From Moritella viscosa (GTDB lineage: Bacteria; Pseudomonadota; Gammaproteobacteria; Enterobacterales; Moritellaceae), in assembly GCA_000953735.1 (NCBI GenBank), contig LN554852.1:1561846-1625845 (forward strand): a stretch of 64,000 nucleotides of DNA, in the 5' to 3' direction. A program made the translations under genes and the position numbers. Below are positions 45,064-55,212 of this stretch, piece by piece; position 1 is the first letter of the stretch; every line of letters starts with the position of its first letter. The notes beneath the pieces are model-generated. The model saw nothing but the letters and a program-made list of their open reading frames with translations, did no database searches and had not been told where the DNA came from.

Positions 45064-46155
45064 ATGGCATTGCTCGCGGGTCCGATGACTTTTTTTGCGC
45101 ATAGAGGTTTATCTCGATTTGTACTGTCCTCGAATAATCCCGAGGCTGATTTTACCGATGTTGTTGAAGAACATTTTGGTCACAATGCGGGTCGTGTTAT
45201 CTCTATTCTGTATTTCTTATCTATTTATCCTATCTTACTTATTTATGGTGTTGGGTTAACTAATACTGTCGATAGCTTTATCGTTAATCAACTTGGCTTA
45301 GCATCTCCTTCACGTGTGTTGTTATCCGGTATATTGGTTGCTGGCATGGTGAGTGTGATGATGGGGGGAGAGAAGTTAGTACTCAAAGCGTTTGAGATCA
45401 TCGTTTATCCATTGGTGTTTATTCTTGCGGGGCTGTCAATTTACATGATCCAAGATTGGCAAGTGCCTAACATATCGATGGTGACGGATATGGGTGAGTT
45501 CTCGCGTACATTATGGTTAGCAGTGCCTGTCACTGTATTTGCGTTTAGTCATGCAGCAGCTATCTCTAGCTTTTCCACGGCACAAAAGCGCCATTATGAT
45601 AAACAAGCTGGGGAGAAGTCAGAACAGATCCTTAAACGTACGTCAATCATGCTTATTTCGTTCGTCGTATTTTTTGTTTTCTCCTGTGTGTTTAGCCTAA
45701 CACCAGCGCAGTTGTTGGAAGCTAAAGTACAAAATATATCTGTTTTATCGTATCTTGCAAATGTGAAAGACAATGCTTTAATTGCTTCTTTAGGTCCGTT
45801 AATTGCCTTCATTGCCATTACATCTTCATTTTTTGGGCATTTCTTAGGTGCTCGTGAAGGCTTAAATGGTTTGATACGTAAGCAAGTAAACATGACGCCT
45901 ACAGCGACTAACAAGCTGACTATTTTTATACTGTTTATCAGTATCTGGATTGTGTCAGTAATGAACCCAAGTATTTTAAATATGATGGAAATATTTTCGG
46001 GGCCGGTTATTGCGATGATCTTGTTTGTGATGCCTATGTACGCGGTATCTAAAGTTGAAGCATTGGCTAAATACCGTGGTACCTTAAGTAATATTTTCGT
46101 TACAATCATGGGATTGATTGCAATCTCAGCACTACTATTTAACGTCTTTTTGTAA
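45064..46155 (+). CDS. HAAAP-family serine/threonine permease, body of an interrupted gene
   Basis: The open part gives 363 residues with about ten membrane helices, including FFAHRGLSRFVLSSNNPEAD, VTVFAFSHAAAISSFSTAQK and FGHFLGAREGLNGL, characteristic of the SdaC-type serine/proton symporters (normally about 420-430 residues). The missing N-terminus, including the first helix, is encoded in frame upstream but follows a stop codon. Translation from ATG 45064 would omit that helix and probably give a non-functional carrier, unless the stop is suppressed or a sequencing error. Confidence 0.75.
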   Translation: MALLAGPMTFFAHRGLSRFVLSSNNPEADFTDVVEEHFGHNAGRVISILYFLSIYPILLIYGVGLTNTVDSFIVNQLGLASPSRVLLSGILVAGMVSVMMGGEKLVLKAFEIIVYPLVFILAGLSIYMIQDWQVPNISMVTDMGEFSRTLWLAVPVTVFAFSHAAAISSFSTAQKRHYDKQAGEKSEQILKRTSIMLISFVVFFVFSCVFSLTPAQLLEAKVQNISVLSYLANVKDNALIASLGPLIAFIAITSSFFGHFLGAREGLNGLIRKQVNMTPTATNKLTIFILFISIWIVSVMNPSILNMMEIFSGPVIAMILFVMPMYAVSKVEALAKYRGTLSNIFVTIMGLIAISALLFNVFL

Positions 46156-46201
46156 AGGCTGCGCATAACAAGATAAGGCGCTTTTAGTTTCGCGGAAAAG
46201 G

Positions 46202-46240
46202 ACTCAATTGCATGTGTCTAAGTAGAACATACAATTGAGT
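46202..46240. terminator. Hairpin between permease and queC
   Basis: ACTCAATTG and CAATTGAGT form a 9-bp stem, extended by ATGT/ACAT, between two convergent genes. It lacks a T tract. Confidence 0.4.
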
Positions 46241-46264
46241 TCTGGCTTACTTATTAAAGCGCTA

Positions 46265-46993
46265 TTATGACTTGGCTTGAGTACTAGCTAAACGCGGTAG
46301 TTTTTCTTTTAGTGCCGTGATATGCATGGTTTTATTGGTTAGATAATCATTTAAACCATTATTACGTAATAGACAGGCCGGGCAGTCGCCACAACCTTTA
46401 CCCACAACCCCGTTATAACAAGTCAGTGATTGATGAGTAACAAAATCAAGTTCATCATGCAAATCTGCAAGCGCCCATGTTTCTGCTTTGTTCAACCACA
46501 TTAATGGTGTTTCAAATTTAAAATCTTTAGCCATACCTAGATTACAAGCTTGATTAATAGACTTGATAAACTCATCTCGGCAATCTGGGTAACCAGAAAA
46601 ATCAGTTTCACACACACCGGTAATAACCGTATTCGCACCGACTTGATAAGCATAAATACTCGCAAGCGTCATGAATAAGATATTGCGACCCGGTACAAAC
46701 GAATTTGGTAAGCCGTTATCCATTAGTTCGTGAGATACCGCGATGTCGTCACGTGTTAGCGAACTAATCGCTAATTCACTAAGCAGATCAACATTGATAA
46801 TTTTATGATTCTTTATACCGAAATGCGCTGCTGTTTTTTTCGCTACCTCGATCTCTTGGCTATGACGCTGGCCATAATCAAAGGTAATACAGTCTACGCT
46901 GTCATAACGTTGTAATGCATCAACTAAACAGGTAGTACTATCCTGACCACCACTGAATACTAATACCGCTTTGTTTGCTGTCTGCTGTGACAT
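46265..46993 (-). CDS. queC: 7-cyano-7-deazaguanine synthase QueC
   Basis: The 242-residue enzyme makes preQ0 from 7-carboxy-7-deazaguanine for queuosine. The PP-loop is [18 protein letters not shown] near residue 10, and the C-terminal zinc site is [19 protein letters not shown] near residues 191-209. The AAAGGA ribosome site precedes the ATG. No other queuosine gene is adjacent. The leader on the minus strand has alternative stem arms, described in the findings. Confidence 0.96.
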   Translation of the reverse strand: MSQQTANKAVLVFSGGQDSTTCLVDALQRYDSVDCITFDYGQRHSQEIEVAKKTAAHFGIKNHKIINVDLLSELAISSLTRDDIAVSHELMDNGLPNSFVPGRNILFMTLASIYAYQVGANTVITGVCETDFSGYPDCRDEFIKSINQACNLGMAKDFKFETPLMWLNKAETWALADLHDELDFVTHQSLTCYNGVVGKGCGDCPACLLRNNGLNDYLTNKTMHITALKEKLPRLASTQAKS

Positions 46994-47256
46994 TTTTTGT
47001 CCTTTAATCTATTCTAATGAGGCGATAATAGCACAGGTATATTCAAACAAGGTTAAACCGGTTGTTTAAATCGCTTAAACAATTACCTGCCAGTGGTTAA
47101 AAAAAAACGATGTAATAGCACCTATGCAGGAGGATTTTGTTTCGGTAGAATGTAATAACTGCTGTATAAAAACATAGTGATATTTATATATACAGTATTC
47201 AATTTTATGTATAAGTCGGCTTTGCTGGCTTTTTGTTTTTATTGGTAAGTACAAGC

Positions 47257-47874
47257 ATGTCAGACAATATCGAAAATGCGCGAGTAGAACCGCGAGATCC
47301 TCGTTTACAAATCGTGGCAGAAGCCGAGCAAGGGAGTCCCTTCTCTCAGTTGGCTGCTGCGGATATGTTTTATGCACGAGGTTCTTATGAAGATGCTTTT
47401 TATTGGTACTGTATCGCAGTGCGTTCGTTTACCAGTAATCCGAATGCTTTTTCTGCCGAAGTGATTAAATATGAAGTGTCAGCAGCAGAGTGTAATCTAG
47501 CTACTATGTTTTTTCACGGTTTAGGTACTGAATCAGATAAAAAACAAGCGTTTAAGTTATATGCAGAAGCAGCACGTAAACGTCATTTAGCTGCGCAAGT
47601 ACAATTGGGTATGATGTATGCCTATGCTGAAGGTATTCAGCAACATTATGGTTTAGGTTATGCGTGGCTTTATGCTGCAGAGTTAAATGGTGAAAACAGC
47701 AAAGACGTGAAGAAAGCCCTAAAAATGATCGAAGGTAAAATGGATCGTAAAGCGCTTGATAATGCACGTAAAATGTCGGAACAGTGGACTGATGAAACTG
47801 TTTTAGAAAAATTTGAACAACGTAAGAAAACCCGTTTTGCTTTTATTAGTAATTGGTTTAAAAAATCATCATAA
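47257..47874 (+). CDS. Sel1-like repeat protein
   Basis: The 205-residue protein starts at ATG 47257 (MSDNIENARVEPRDPR); a TTG start 24 bases upstream is less likely. Sel1/TPR-like repeats are visible: FSQLAAADMFYARGSYEDAFYW, AECNLATMFFHGLGTESDKKQA and AAQVQLGMMYAYAEGIQQHYGL. There is no signal peptide, so a cytoplasmic adaptor role is likely. The partner is unknown. Confidence 0.85.
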   Translation: MSDNIENARVEPRDPRLQIVAEAEQGSPFSQLAAADMFYARGSYEDAFYWYCIAVRSFTSNPNAFSAEVIKYEVSAAECNLATMFFHGLGTESDKKQAFKLYAEAARKRHLAAQVQLGMMYAYAEGIQQHYGLGYAWLYAAELNGENSKDVKKALKMIEGKMDRKALDNARKMSEQWTDETVLEKFEQRKKTRFAFISNWFKKSS

Positions 47875-47958
47875 AAAATTAAATGTTAACACTACCTGTG
47901 GAATCTTACTCACTCTTCTAAACTTAACTTATCAGCATATGATTGATAGGTGATGAAG

Positions 47959-48153
47959 ATGGATTTAAGTAATTTTGAACAAATGGATACCGCGATATTA
48001 TTGGGTATTGTTAACGAAAAACTACGACTAGAATGTACCGACCTGCACGATCTTTCTGCATCTTATGATATGCCTAGCGAAGCCCTCGCGAATAAATTAG
48101 ATACGCTTGGTTATCATTACGATACAAAAACGAATCAGTTTAAAAGTTTTTAG
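47959..48153 (+). CDS. DUF4250 domain small protein
   Basis: The 64-residue protein reads MDLSNFEQMDTAILLGIVNE from ATG 47959, with AGGTGA upstream; ATG 47953 and GTG 47950 are also in frame. The N-terminal NFxxMDxxxLLxxVNxKLR pattern and helix-turn-helix-like LSASYDMPSEALANKLDTLG are those of DUF4250. Function is unknown. Confidence 0.8.
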   Translation: MDLSNFEQMDTAILLGIVNEKLRLECTDLHDLSASYDMPSEALANKLDTLGYHYDTKTNQFKSF

Positions 48154-48257
48154 CCAAGCGACGATCGTTAGTATTTTACTATTTGTAGAGGCATCCTTAT
48201 ACTGGCGCTATGATAATCGATATATTATCAAACCAGAGAAGCCAATAAGGAGGGCGT

Positions 48258-49034
48258 ATGTTTAAAAAAATCTTACCTTTAGTCGTATTATCATCGTTAG
48301 TTGTCGGGTGTACAGCATCGCCAACGGGACGAAATCAAGTGTTATTGTATTCATCGGGTGATATGTCACAGCTTGGCGTTCAATCATTTGAACAAATTAA
48401 GCAGCAAGAAAAAATCAATACCGATCCTAAGCTGAACAATTACGTGCAATGTATTACTGATACATTGACGCATTATGTCGATCAACCAACGAACTGGGAC
48501 GTGGTTATTTTTGATAGTCCACAAGTTAATGCCTTTGCCCTGCCGGGCGGTCATATCGGTGTGTATACCGGATTGTTAAAAGTAGCGAAAACCCCCTCGC
48601 AATTAGCGGCCGTAATGGGGCATGAAATTGTTCACGTCACTGCCAATCACAGTAACGAACGTTTATCACAATCAAAGATCAGCAACTTTGGTCTGCAGAT
48701 GACGGATTACGCATTACAAAATCAAGAGTACAGAGAGACGGCAATGCAAGCGCTAGGTTTAGGGCTGCAATATGGCGTGGTGTTACCGTATGGACGTACA
48801 CAAGAATCTGAAGCAGACGTTGTCGGTTTAGAATTGATGGCGAAAGCGGGTTTTGATCCAGAAGAAAGTGTTACGTTATGGCGTAATATGGCAGCCGCAT
48901 CAGGCGGTAAACAACCTCCTGAGCTTCTATCAACTCACCCATCACACGATACTCGAATTAAAGCTTTACGTAAGGCAATCGCGAAACTACCTGCTGAATA
49001 TCGTCGACCGAAAGAACTGAGCTGTAAATATTGA
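48258..49034 (+). CDS. M48 family metallopeptidase lipoprotein (LoiP/YggG-like)
   Basis: The 258-residue protein has a lipoprotein signal (VVLSSLVVGCTASPTGR, lipobox Cys18), the zinc motif MGHEIVHVTANHSNE near residue 120 and the third ligand in TQESEADVVGLELM near residue 178. These properties match outer-membrane M48 proteases such as LoiP, which act in envelope quality control. AGGAGG precedes the ATG. An inverted repeat (TGATAATCGATATATTATCA, 48211-48230) lies just upstream and may be an operator. Confidence 0.93.
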   Translation: MFKKILPLVVLSSLVVGCTASPTGRNQVLLYSSGDMSQLGVQSFEQIKQQEKINTDPKLNNYVQCITDTLTHYVDQPTNWDVVIFDSPQVNAFALPGGHIGVYTGLLKVAKTPSQLAAVMGHEIVHVTANHSNERLSQSKISNFGLQMTDYALQNQEYRETAMQALGLGLQYGVVLPYGRTQESEADVVGLELMAKAGFDPEESVTLWRNMAAASGGKQPPELLSTHPSHDTRIKALRKAIAKLPAEYRRPKELSCKY

Positions 49035-49069
49035 TAGGCAAATAAGTCATGCTTCTAACACCGTAATAT

Positions 49070-49825
49070 TTACGTTTTTTTATTAAAAATGAAGCTTTTA
49101 AATTTGTGCTTAATTACTTTTTCTACAGTTAATGGTCGGTTGGTACTTTTTGTAATTAATTGCTGAATGTCTTTAGGCGTGATCTCAGAGAAACCATCGT
49201 GTGCCATAAATATCTTGCTGATGTTAAGTTGCAATAGTTTGTTGAGTGACTGCTTATAGGCCTTGGGCTGATAGATAGGAAAGGGTGAGGTGAACTTGTT
49301 TTTTAGTTTTAAGATCATATCCCCTACATACATTTGTTGTGTTGGCTGATGTAAAAAAGACAGATCCCGATCGGTATGCCCTGGGGTAAAATGCACAATC
49401 CAGTCGTTAAAGTCAGGAACATTGGTTTTGTCGTATAAAATGATATCGGGTTGTAGATGTGGATGATAATAAATATTTTTGATTTTTTTACCTTTGCGGC
49501 GGGCGACATATAACGCCAACATCACATCAATAGCATGGCCAACACGCCCATTAAACCCTTGATACCACTGACGTTCAAAATCAACTGACGCAATTTTACA
49601 ACCAAATCGTTTACGTAATAAGTGCGCTCCACCAGCATGGTCAGGGTGCATATGTGATACTAATACTAATTTTAAGTCACTGATTTCACGTTGCAGTGTT
49701 TCGGTAATGAAGGTTTTGATTACAGGGACATCACATCGACAGCCGCCATCAAGTAACAATAACTTGTCTGGGTATTCAACTAATAGAATCGTTTGAATAT
49801 AGCCTTCAATGTGGTGTATCTGCAT
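49070..49825 (-). CDS. MBL-fold metallo-hydrolase
   Basis: The 251-residue protein (ATG 49825; a TTG two codons upstream is also possible) carries the metal motif SHMHPDHAGGAHLL near residue 58, the next ligand in FTPGHTDRDLSFLH near residue 147 and GDMIL near 169, with a final His in FMAHDGFSE. It belongs to the glyoxalase-II/beta-lactamase fold hydrolases; the substrate cannot be told. It converges with the M48 gene and diverges from sbcD. Confidence 0.9.
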   Translation of the reverse strand: MQIHHIEGYIQTILLVEYPDKLLLLDGGCRCDVPVIKTFITETLQREISDLKLVLVSHMHPDHAGGAHLLRKRFGCKIASVDFERQWYQGFNGRVGHAIDVMLALYVARRKGKKIKNIYYHPHLQPDIILYDKTNVPDFNDWIVHFTPGHTDRDLSFLHQPTQQMYVGDMILKLKNKFTSPFPIYQPKAYKQSLNKLLQLNISKIFMAHDGFSEITPKDIQQLITKSTNRPLTVEKVIKHKFKSFIFNKKT

Positions 49826-49992
49826 AAACAATACTTCTTTTCGTGTTTAGTTATTTGGCTATTCTCGCATAAATCCTCTGTTATGTTAATTTTTTGTAAC
49901 TTAAATGATTGGGGATAAAACAACTGGAAGTAAAACCAGTATTTATCTACACTAGCGATAGATTACATTTACCGCTAGGAAACAAACGTTTC

Positions 49993-51234
49993 ATGAAAAT
50001 ATTGCACACTTCAGATTGGCATCTTGGCCAGCATTTCATCACAAAAAGTCGCGCTAACGAACACAGCTGTTTTATGGCTTGGTTACTCGAACAGGTAGAG
50101 CTGCATCAAGTGGATGCGGTTATTGTCGCAGGTGATATTTTTGATACAGGCACACCGCCAAGTTATGCACGTGAGTTATACAATAGTTTTGTTGTAGCTA
50201 TGAGTAAAGTGCAGTGTCAGTTAATTATTCTAGCGGGTAATCATGATTCTGTGGCGACGTTAAATGAATCAAAGCAATTATTATCGCAGCTTAATACCCG
50301 GGTTATCTCGAGTGTGTCACTTGATTTAGAACAGCAGGTATTAGAGTTAATGGATCGCCAAGGTGAAGTAGGGGCATTACTTTGTGCTGTACCGTTTGTA
50401 CGCCCTCGTGACGTGATGCAAAGTGAAGCATGGCAATCTGGTACAGAGAAGCAGCAGCGATTGGGCACGGCGATTACCGAGCATTACGCGGGTTTATATA
50501 AAGTCGCGCAACATAAGCGTGAACAGCTTGGCGATGCAGTACCTATTATTGCCACAGGTCATTTGACTGCGTTGGGCGTATCGGTCACTGAGTCGGTACG
50601 CGATATCTACATTGGTACACTTGAAGCATTCCCAGCCAATCAATTCCCGGCTGCAGATTATATTGCCCTTGGTCATATTCACCGTGCGCAGAAGGTCGCA
50701 AAGTCAGAACATATCCGTTATAGCGGTTCGCCCATTCCGCTTAGTTTTGATGAAGTTAAACAGCAAAAAAGCGTTAACCTCGTCAATTTTGTTGATGGTA
50801 AATTTGACTCGGTTATTGAACTCACTATTCCACAATTCCAACCAATGCAGGTACTGAAAGGTAACCTTGAAAGTATCGAAGCGCAATTAGCTGAATTTAA
50901 AACATACGATGGTGAGCTACTTGTTTGGTTGAGTATTGAAGTACAAGAGCAAGATTATTTAACAGATTTACAAACCCGCATTGAAATGATGACCATAGAC
51001 TTACCTGTTGAGGTATTGCAAGTTCGTCGTGCCCGTAAAGATAGAGAACAGCATTTGCATAGCGAAGTAAAAGAAACTTTAACAGAACTATCTGTGAGTG
51101 ATGTTTTCCAGCGTTGTTTACAAGGGGTTGAGTTTAATACAGATGCGGAAATTGCTCGTAAATCACGTATTGAATTAGCTTTTAAACAAATTGTTGAGCA
51201 AGTAGAGCATGCGACACAGGAGGACAAACAATGA
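49993..51234 (+). CDS. sbcD: Exonuclease subunit SbcD
   Basis: The 413-residue nuclease starts at ATG 49993 (MKILHTSDWHLGQHF); the frame is open upstream but without a start of similar quality. Phosphodiesterase motifs of Mre11 are present: DWHLGQ, VAGDIFDTGTPPSYA near residue 52, LAGNHDS near residue 80, ATGHLTALG near residue 183 and ALGHIHRAQ near residue 225. With SbcC it cuts hairpins and DNA ends. Its stop overlaps the sbcC start (ATGA). Confidence 0.95.
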   Translation: MKILHTSDWHLGQHFITKSRANEHSCFMAWLLEQVELHQVDAVIVAGDIFDTGTPPSYARELYNSFVVAMSKVQCQLIILAGNHDSVATLNESKQLLSQLNTRVISSVSLDLEQQVLELMDRQGEVGALLCAVPFVRPRDVMQSEAWQSGTEKQQRLGTAITEHYAGLYKVAQHKREQLGDAVPIIATGHLTALGVSVTESVRDIYIGTLEAFPANQFPAADYIALGHIHRAQKVAKSEHIRYSGSPIPLSFDEVKQQKSVNLVNFVDGKFDSVIELTIPQFQPMQVLKGNLESIEAQLAEFKTYDGELLVWLSIEVQEQDYLTDLQTRIEMMTIDLPVEVLQVRRARKDREQHLHSEVKETLTELSVSDVFQRCLQGVEFNTDAEIARKSRIELAFKQIVEQVEHATQEDKQ

Positions 51235-54200
51235 AGATCAAACGTCTTTCTTTTAAAAATATTAACTCGTTAAAAGGCGAGTGGCAGCTTAATTTTGACC
51301 AAGAACCGTTTTTAAGTAACGGTCTATTTGCGATCACCGGTCCTACAGGTGCCGGTAAAACCACCATTCTCGATGCGATCTGTTTGGCCTTGTATCATGA
51401 GACACCACGTCTAGCGATATCGAAATCGCAGAATGAGGTTATGACGCGTAATACCGCAGAGTGTGCCGCAGAAGTTGAGTTTGAAGTACAGGGTAAAGGT
51501 TACCGTGCCAGTTGGAGCCAACGTCGTGCTAAAAACAGTACGCAGGGTAATTTACAAGAAATGAAAGTAGAGCTGGCCGAAGTGGTTTCAGGTCAGATCC
51601 TTGCAAGCCAAGTGAAATTGAAAAAGCAGCTGGTGGCTGAGATCACCGGACTGGATTTTTCTCGATTCCGTAAATCTATGCTGTTGTCGCAAGGTGAGTT
51701 TGCCGCGTTTTTGAATGCGCCCGCTAACGATCGCGCTGAGTTATTAGAAGAGCTGACTGGTACCGAGATTTACGGTCAGATCTCACAAGCTGTATTTGAA
51801 AGTCACAACCTTGCCAAAGCGGAATTAGATAAATTACGCGCGAAAGCAGATGGGGTTAACTTACTTAGTGACGAGCAACGCACAGAGATCGTCAGTGAGC
51901 AAACTAGGGTAGAAAGTTTAGTTATTGACCTTAGCCAACAGCAAGTAAGTTTACAACAGCAAAAACAGTGGCGAGAACAGCTTGAAAAAGCACAAATAGG
52001 TGTAACTGAAGCGCAAAGTCGCTTAACGAATGCAGAACAAGACACAGCAAGCCAACAGCCCGAATTAGAACGATTAGAAAAGTCTGAACCAGCGGAAGCG
52101 TTACGCTTACCTTTTACTCATTTAACGCAGGCAAATACCAAGCTAGCGGAATTAGAACAAAATCAACAAGCATTGCAAGCGTCAGTGGCTTCTGCTCAAA
52201 TGGCGGTCGCGGATAACCAGTTGAAACTGCAATCTAGCCAAACACAACTTGATGCCAGTAAACAGCAGAATAAAGCACAAGAAACATTAATCAATGAGCA
52301 GATCATACCTCTGGATAATGAGTGTGCACAGTTGACCAAAGAGCAACTGCAATTTAAGTCGCAACGGCATCAACAAAATAGCGAACTGCAGACCACGCAT
52401 CAGAATCTCGCCGCATTAACGAAAACAGCCGAAACAGCTAAAGATACTGTCAACGCATGCCAAGCGTATCAGCAACAACATGCACAAGATGCGCAGCTAA
52501 GTACCCGATTACCGCTATGGCAGAGCCAGATACAGCAATGCAATCAGCAGCAAGCGAATGTCGAATCACTACAGCAACAAGTGATAACTAATCAGCAATC
52601 ATTACAGCAAAGTCTAACTGCGCAACAGCAGTTAGCGAATAACGTGGCGGTTAATGCTGAACGTGAGCAGTCGGTGAAAGAGGCTGCTAATAAAGCGCTG
52701 CAGCAAGTCTCTAATTTACTCGCGGGTGATGATTTAGCTGATCTTGAACAGGCCTTTAGTCAGCAGTCACGCTTACAGGGTATTGTTGATCAGCTACCCA
52801 GTTTACAACAGCGCTATCTGACAGAGTCACAAGAGTTTGAGGGCAATCAAGCAAGTATAGCGGGACTACAGCAACAACTTGCCGATATTAATGTCGAGAT
52901 CACCGTCAAACGCGATCTGTTTAAAGCCAAAAAGAACGAGCTAAATGATGTTCAGCGTTTATTAGTACAAGAACAGAAAATTGCGAGTTTAGAACAATTA
53001 CGTAGTCAGTTAGAACCGGGGCAAGCGTGTCAATTATGTGGTTCGACAGCGCATCCGCTGGTGGAAGAGTACCAACATATTGCCGACTCACAGGCTGTGC
53101 AGCGTAAAACCCAACTAGAGTTAGATCTAAAGCAAATTGAAGCTGATGGCGGTGAGTTAAAAGGTCTGTTGGTCGAAGCAAATACCAAGCTTGAACATTT
53201 TAATCGCCGTAATGCGACACTGCAGCCACAGTTAACGTCTTTAATTGAACAATGGCAGGATTATACTCAACAACTGAATGCTAACCTTATGATCACGGAT
53301 AGCACCAATTCGCAGGCATTTATCCAGCAGCAAGGCCTGCAATTAACGCAGTTGTCACAACGTATTCAAGCTTTGAAAACAGCGAATACTCAATTACAGC
53401 ATGCCCAACAGGCATTGACTGAATTTGATAAGAACAGCGCAGAGCTACAGCATCAGATTGAATTGGTAAATCGTGACGTTAAAGCAACAGAAGGCACCGA
53501 GCAGAAACTAACACAAGAAATGCAGCAACAAACATTAGTATTAACCGAGTTACAACACGCGTTGACTAATAGCGTGAGAGAGTTAGGGCTTACGTTACCG
53601 GAGTGGAGTCAACTTGATCACTGGTTAGTACAATGCCAACAAGCATTACAAACGTGGGAACAGCAAGCGCAGTTGTTACAGTCAGCGAATGAGCAGTCTG
53701 TCGCGGCAGAAAGTCAGTTAACGCCATTACGTGAACAACTGGCGAAACTGGAATTAGCGATAACGCAGACCTTAGAAACCTTGTCTAGCTTGTCTGAGAA
53801 CCTCACTGCTAAACAGCAGCAACGCCAGCAGTTATTTGGTCAGCGTAGCGTAGCAGATGCACGACAAACGATGCAGCAACAATTAGCGGCTGTTGAACAA
53901 GCACATCAGGCATGTTCTACGCAAGGTCATGCGTTATCGAATCAGTTACATGCACAGCAAGGTGAGTTAGCTACATTACAACAAGGTTTGACGCAACAAC
54001 AGCAAGAATCGAGAGACTGTTTAGCGGCATGGCAGCAAGCGCTAGCGACGAGTCCTTTTGCCACTGAAGCAGAGTTTAATCAGGCGTTACTACCTGCAGA
54101 GGAAAAGCAGCGTTTATTGGTGCTTAAATCACAATTGACCGCGAATTTAACTCGTTGTCAGGCGTTATTTGAGCAAGCCAGTGAGCGTTTGCTCACGCTG

Positions 54201-54902
54201 GAACAGACACCATTAACTGAATTGGATATTGTCACTATTGTTACTAAGTTAGACGAGATCACAGCACAGTTAAATCAAGGTTTGCAGCGTCAAGGTGAGT
54301 TGAAACAACGCCTTGCCGATGATGCCGCTCGCAGCGCAGATTTAGCCAGTTTTTATCAGCAAATCAAAACCTGTGAAGCAGACTACGATGACAAAGCTTA
54401 TTTACATAGCTTGATTGGCTCGAAAGATGGCAGTAAGTTCCGCCGCTTTGCGCAAGGGTTAACGCTGGATCATTTAGTTACTTTAGCCAACCAACAATTA
54501 AATCGTTTACACAGCCGTTACCAGTTGCAACGTAAATTAGCGTCTGGCAGTGAAGCCTTGGCCCTACAGGTTGTGGATACTTGGTTAGCGGATGCAGTGC
54601 GTGATACCAAAACCTTATCTGGTGGTGAAAGTTTCTTAGTGAGCTTGGCATTAGCACTGGGTTTATCTGACTTGGTCAGCCATAAGACCAGTATTGATTC
54701 GCTATTCCTTGATGAAGGCTTTGGTACGCTCGATGCTGAGACATTAGATATCGCCTTGGATGCGTTGGATAACTTGAATGCTTCAGGCAAAATGATTGGC
54801 GTTATCAGCCATGTTGAAGCTTTGAAAGAACGTATTCCAGTACAAGTTAAAGTGAACAAGGGCAGTGGCTTAGGGCTGAGTTCATTTACTGTGGTGAGCT
54901 AG
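51231..54902 (+). CDS. sbcC: Exonuclease subunit SbcC (Rad50-like)
   Basis: The 1223-residue SMC-type ATPase has Walker A GPTGAGKTTILDAIC near residue 38, a Q-loop LLSQGEFAAFL near 155, two long Gln-rich coiled coils, a zinc hook QACQLCGSTAHPL near residue 599, the ABC signature TLSGGESFLVSLAL near residue 1125 and Walker B SLFLDEGFGTLDAETLD near 1157. It forms the ATP-driven SbcCD complex for processing DNA hairpins. The coiled coils are unusually rich in glutamine. Confidence 0.96.
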   Translation: MKIKRLSFKNINSLKGEWQLNFDQEPFLSNGLFAITGPTGAGKTTILDAICLALYHETPRLAISKSQNEVMTRNTAECAAEVEFEVQGKGYRASWSQRRAKNSTQGNLQEMKVELAEVVSGQILASQVKLKKQLVAEITGLDFSRFRKSMLLSQGEFAAFLNAPANDRAELLEELTGTEIYGQISQAVFESHNLAKAELDKLRAKADGVNLLSDEQRTEIVSEQTRVESLVIDLSQQQVSLQQQKQWREQLEKAQIGVTEAQSRLTNAEQDTASQQPELERLEKSEPAEALRLPFTHLTQANTKLAELEQNQQALQASVASAQMAVADNQLKLQSSQTQLDASKQQNKAQETLINEQIIPLDNECAQLTKEQLQFKSQRHQQNSELQTTHQNLAALTKTAETAKDTVNACQAYQQQHAQDAQLSTRLPLWQSQIQQCNQQQANVESLQQQVITNQQSLQQSLTAQQQLANNVAVNAEREQSVKEAANKALQQVSNLLAGDDLADLEQAFSQQSRLQGIVDQLPSLQQRYLTESQEFEGNQASIAGLQQQLADINVEITVKRDLFKAKKNELNDVQRLLVQEQKIASLEQLRSQLEPGQACQLCGSTAHPLVEEYQHIADSQAVQRKTQLELDLKQIEADGGELKGLLVEANTKLEHFNRRNATLQPQLTSLIEQWQDYTQQLNANLMITDSTNSQAFIQQQGLQLTQLSQRIQALKTANTQLQHAQQALTEFDKNSAELQHQIELVNRDVKATEGTEQKLTQEMQQQTLVLTELQHALTNSVRELGLTLPEWSQLDHWLVQCQQALQTWEQQAQLLQSANEQSVAAESQLTPLREQLAKLELAITQTLETLSSLSENLTAKQQQRQQLFGQRSVADARQTMQQQLAAVEQAHQACSTQGHALSNQLHAQQGELATLQQGLTQQQQESRDCLAAWQQALATSPFATEAEFNQALLPAEEKQRLLVLKSQLTANLTRCQALFEQASERLLTLEQTPLTELDIVTIVTKLDEITAQLNQGLQRQGELKQRLADDAARSADLASFYQQIKTCEADYDDKAYLHSLIGSKDGSKFRRFAQGLTLDHLVTLANQQLNRLHSRYQLQRKLASGSEALALQVVDTWLADAVRDTKTLSGGESFLVSLALALGLSDLVSHKTSIDSLFLDEGFGTLDAETLDIALDALDNLNASGKMIGVISHVEALKERIPVQVKVNKGSGLGLSSFTVVS

Positions 54903-54934
54903 TTTAAATTGTATTAATGGATGATGAAATGAAT

Positions 54935-54966
54935 GGCGGCGGGCTTTGTACTGTCGCCTTTTTTAT
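54935..54966 (+). terminator. Rho-independent terminator of sbcDC
   Basis: GGCGGC and GTCGCC (one G-T pair) form a stem with a 12-base loop, followed by six T. It begins 33 bases after the sbcC stop. Confidence 0.8.
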
Positions 54967-55212
54967 ATAAAATTTGCTGTATCGAGCATGCTCGGGTGCC
55001 AAAATGTTCGTATCTAAGATTCAAGTAATGAGATAAATAATTTGGTATGTAGTGCTTCCTGTTAAAGCATTGCTAGGGAATTAATACTTAATGTAAGTCT
55101 AATGAATATCTAATGCAAAAGAATGGTTTTAGCCTTATTTTTGGATTTTAGTTATTTATAAAGGGGTATTCGCGCTACCGTGCGTTTACATTTTTGCAAC
55201 ATTTGTGCCATG

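Noticed and set aside
47062-47082. preQ1 riboswitch upstream of queC
   Set aside because: The hairpin lacks the A-rich tail and pseudoknot of preQ1-I, and such switches are rare in this group; only an unassigned structure is reported.
48211-48230. Fur box before the M48 gene
   Set aside because: The half sites match, but the 6-base spacer does not fit any accepted Fur box geometry.
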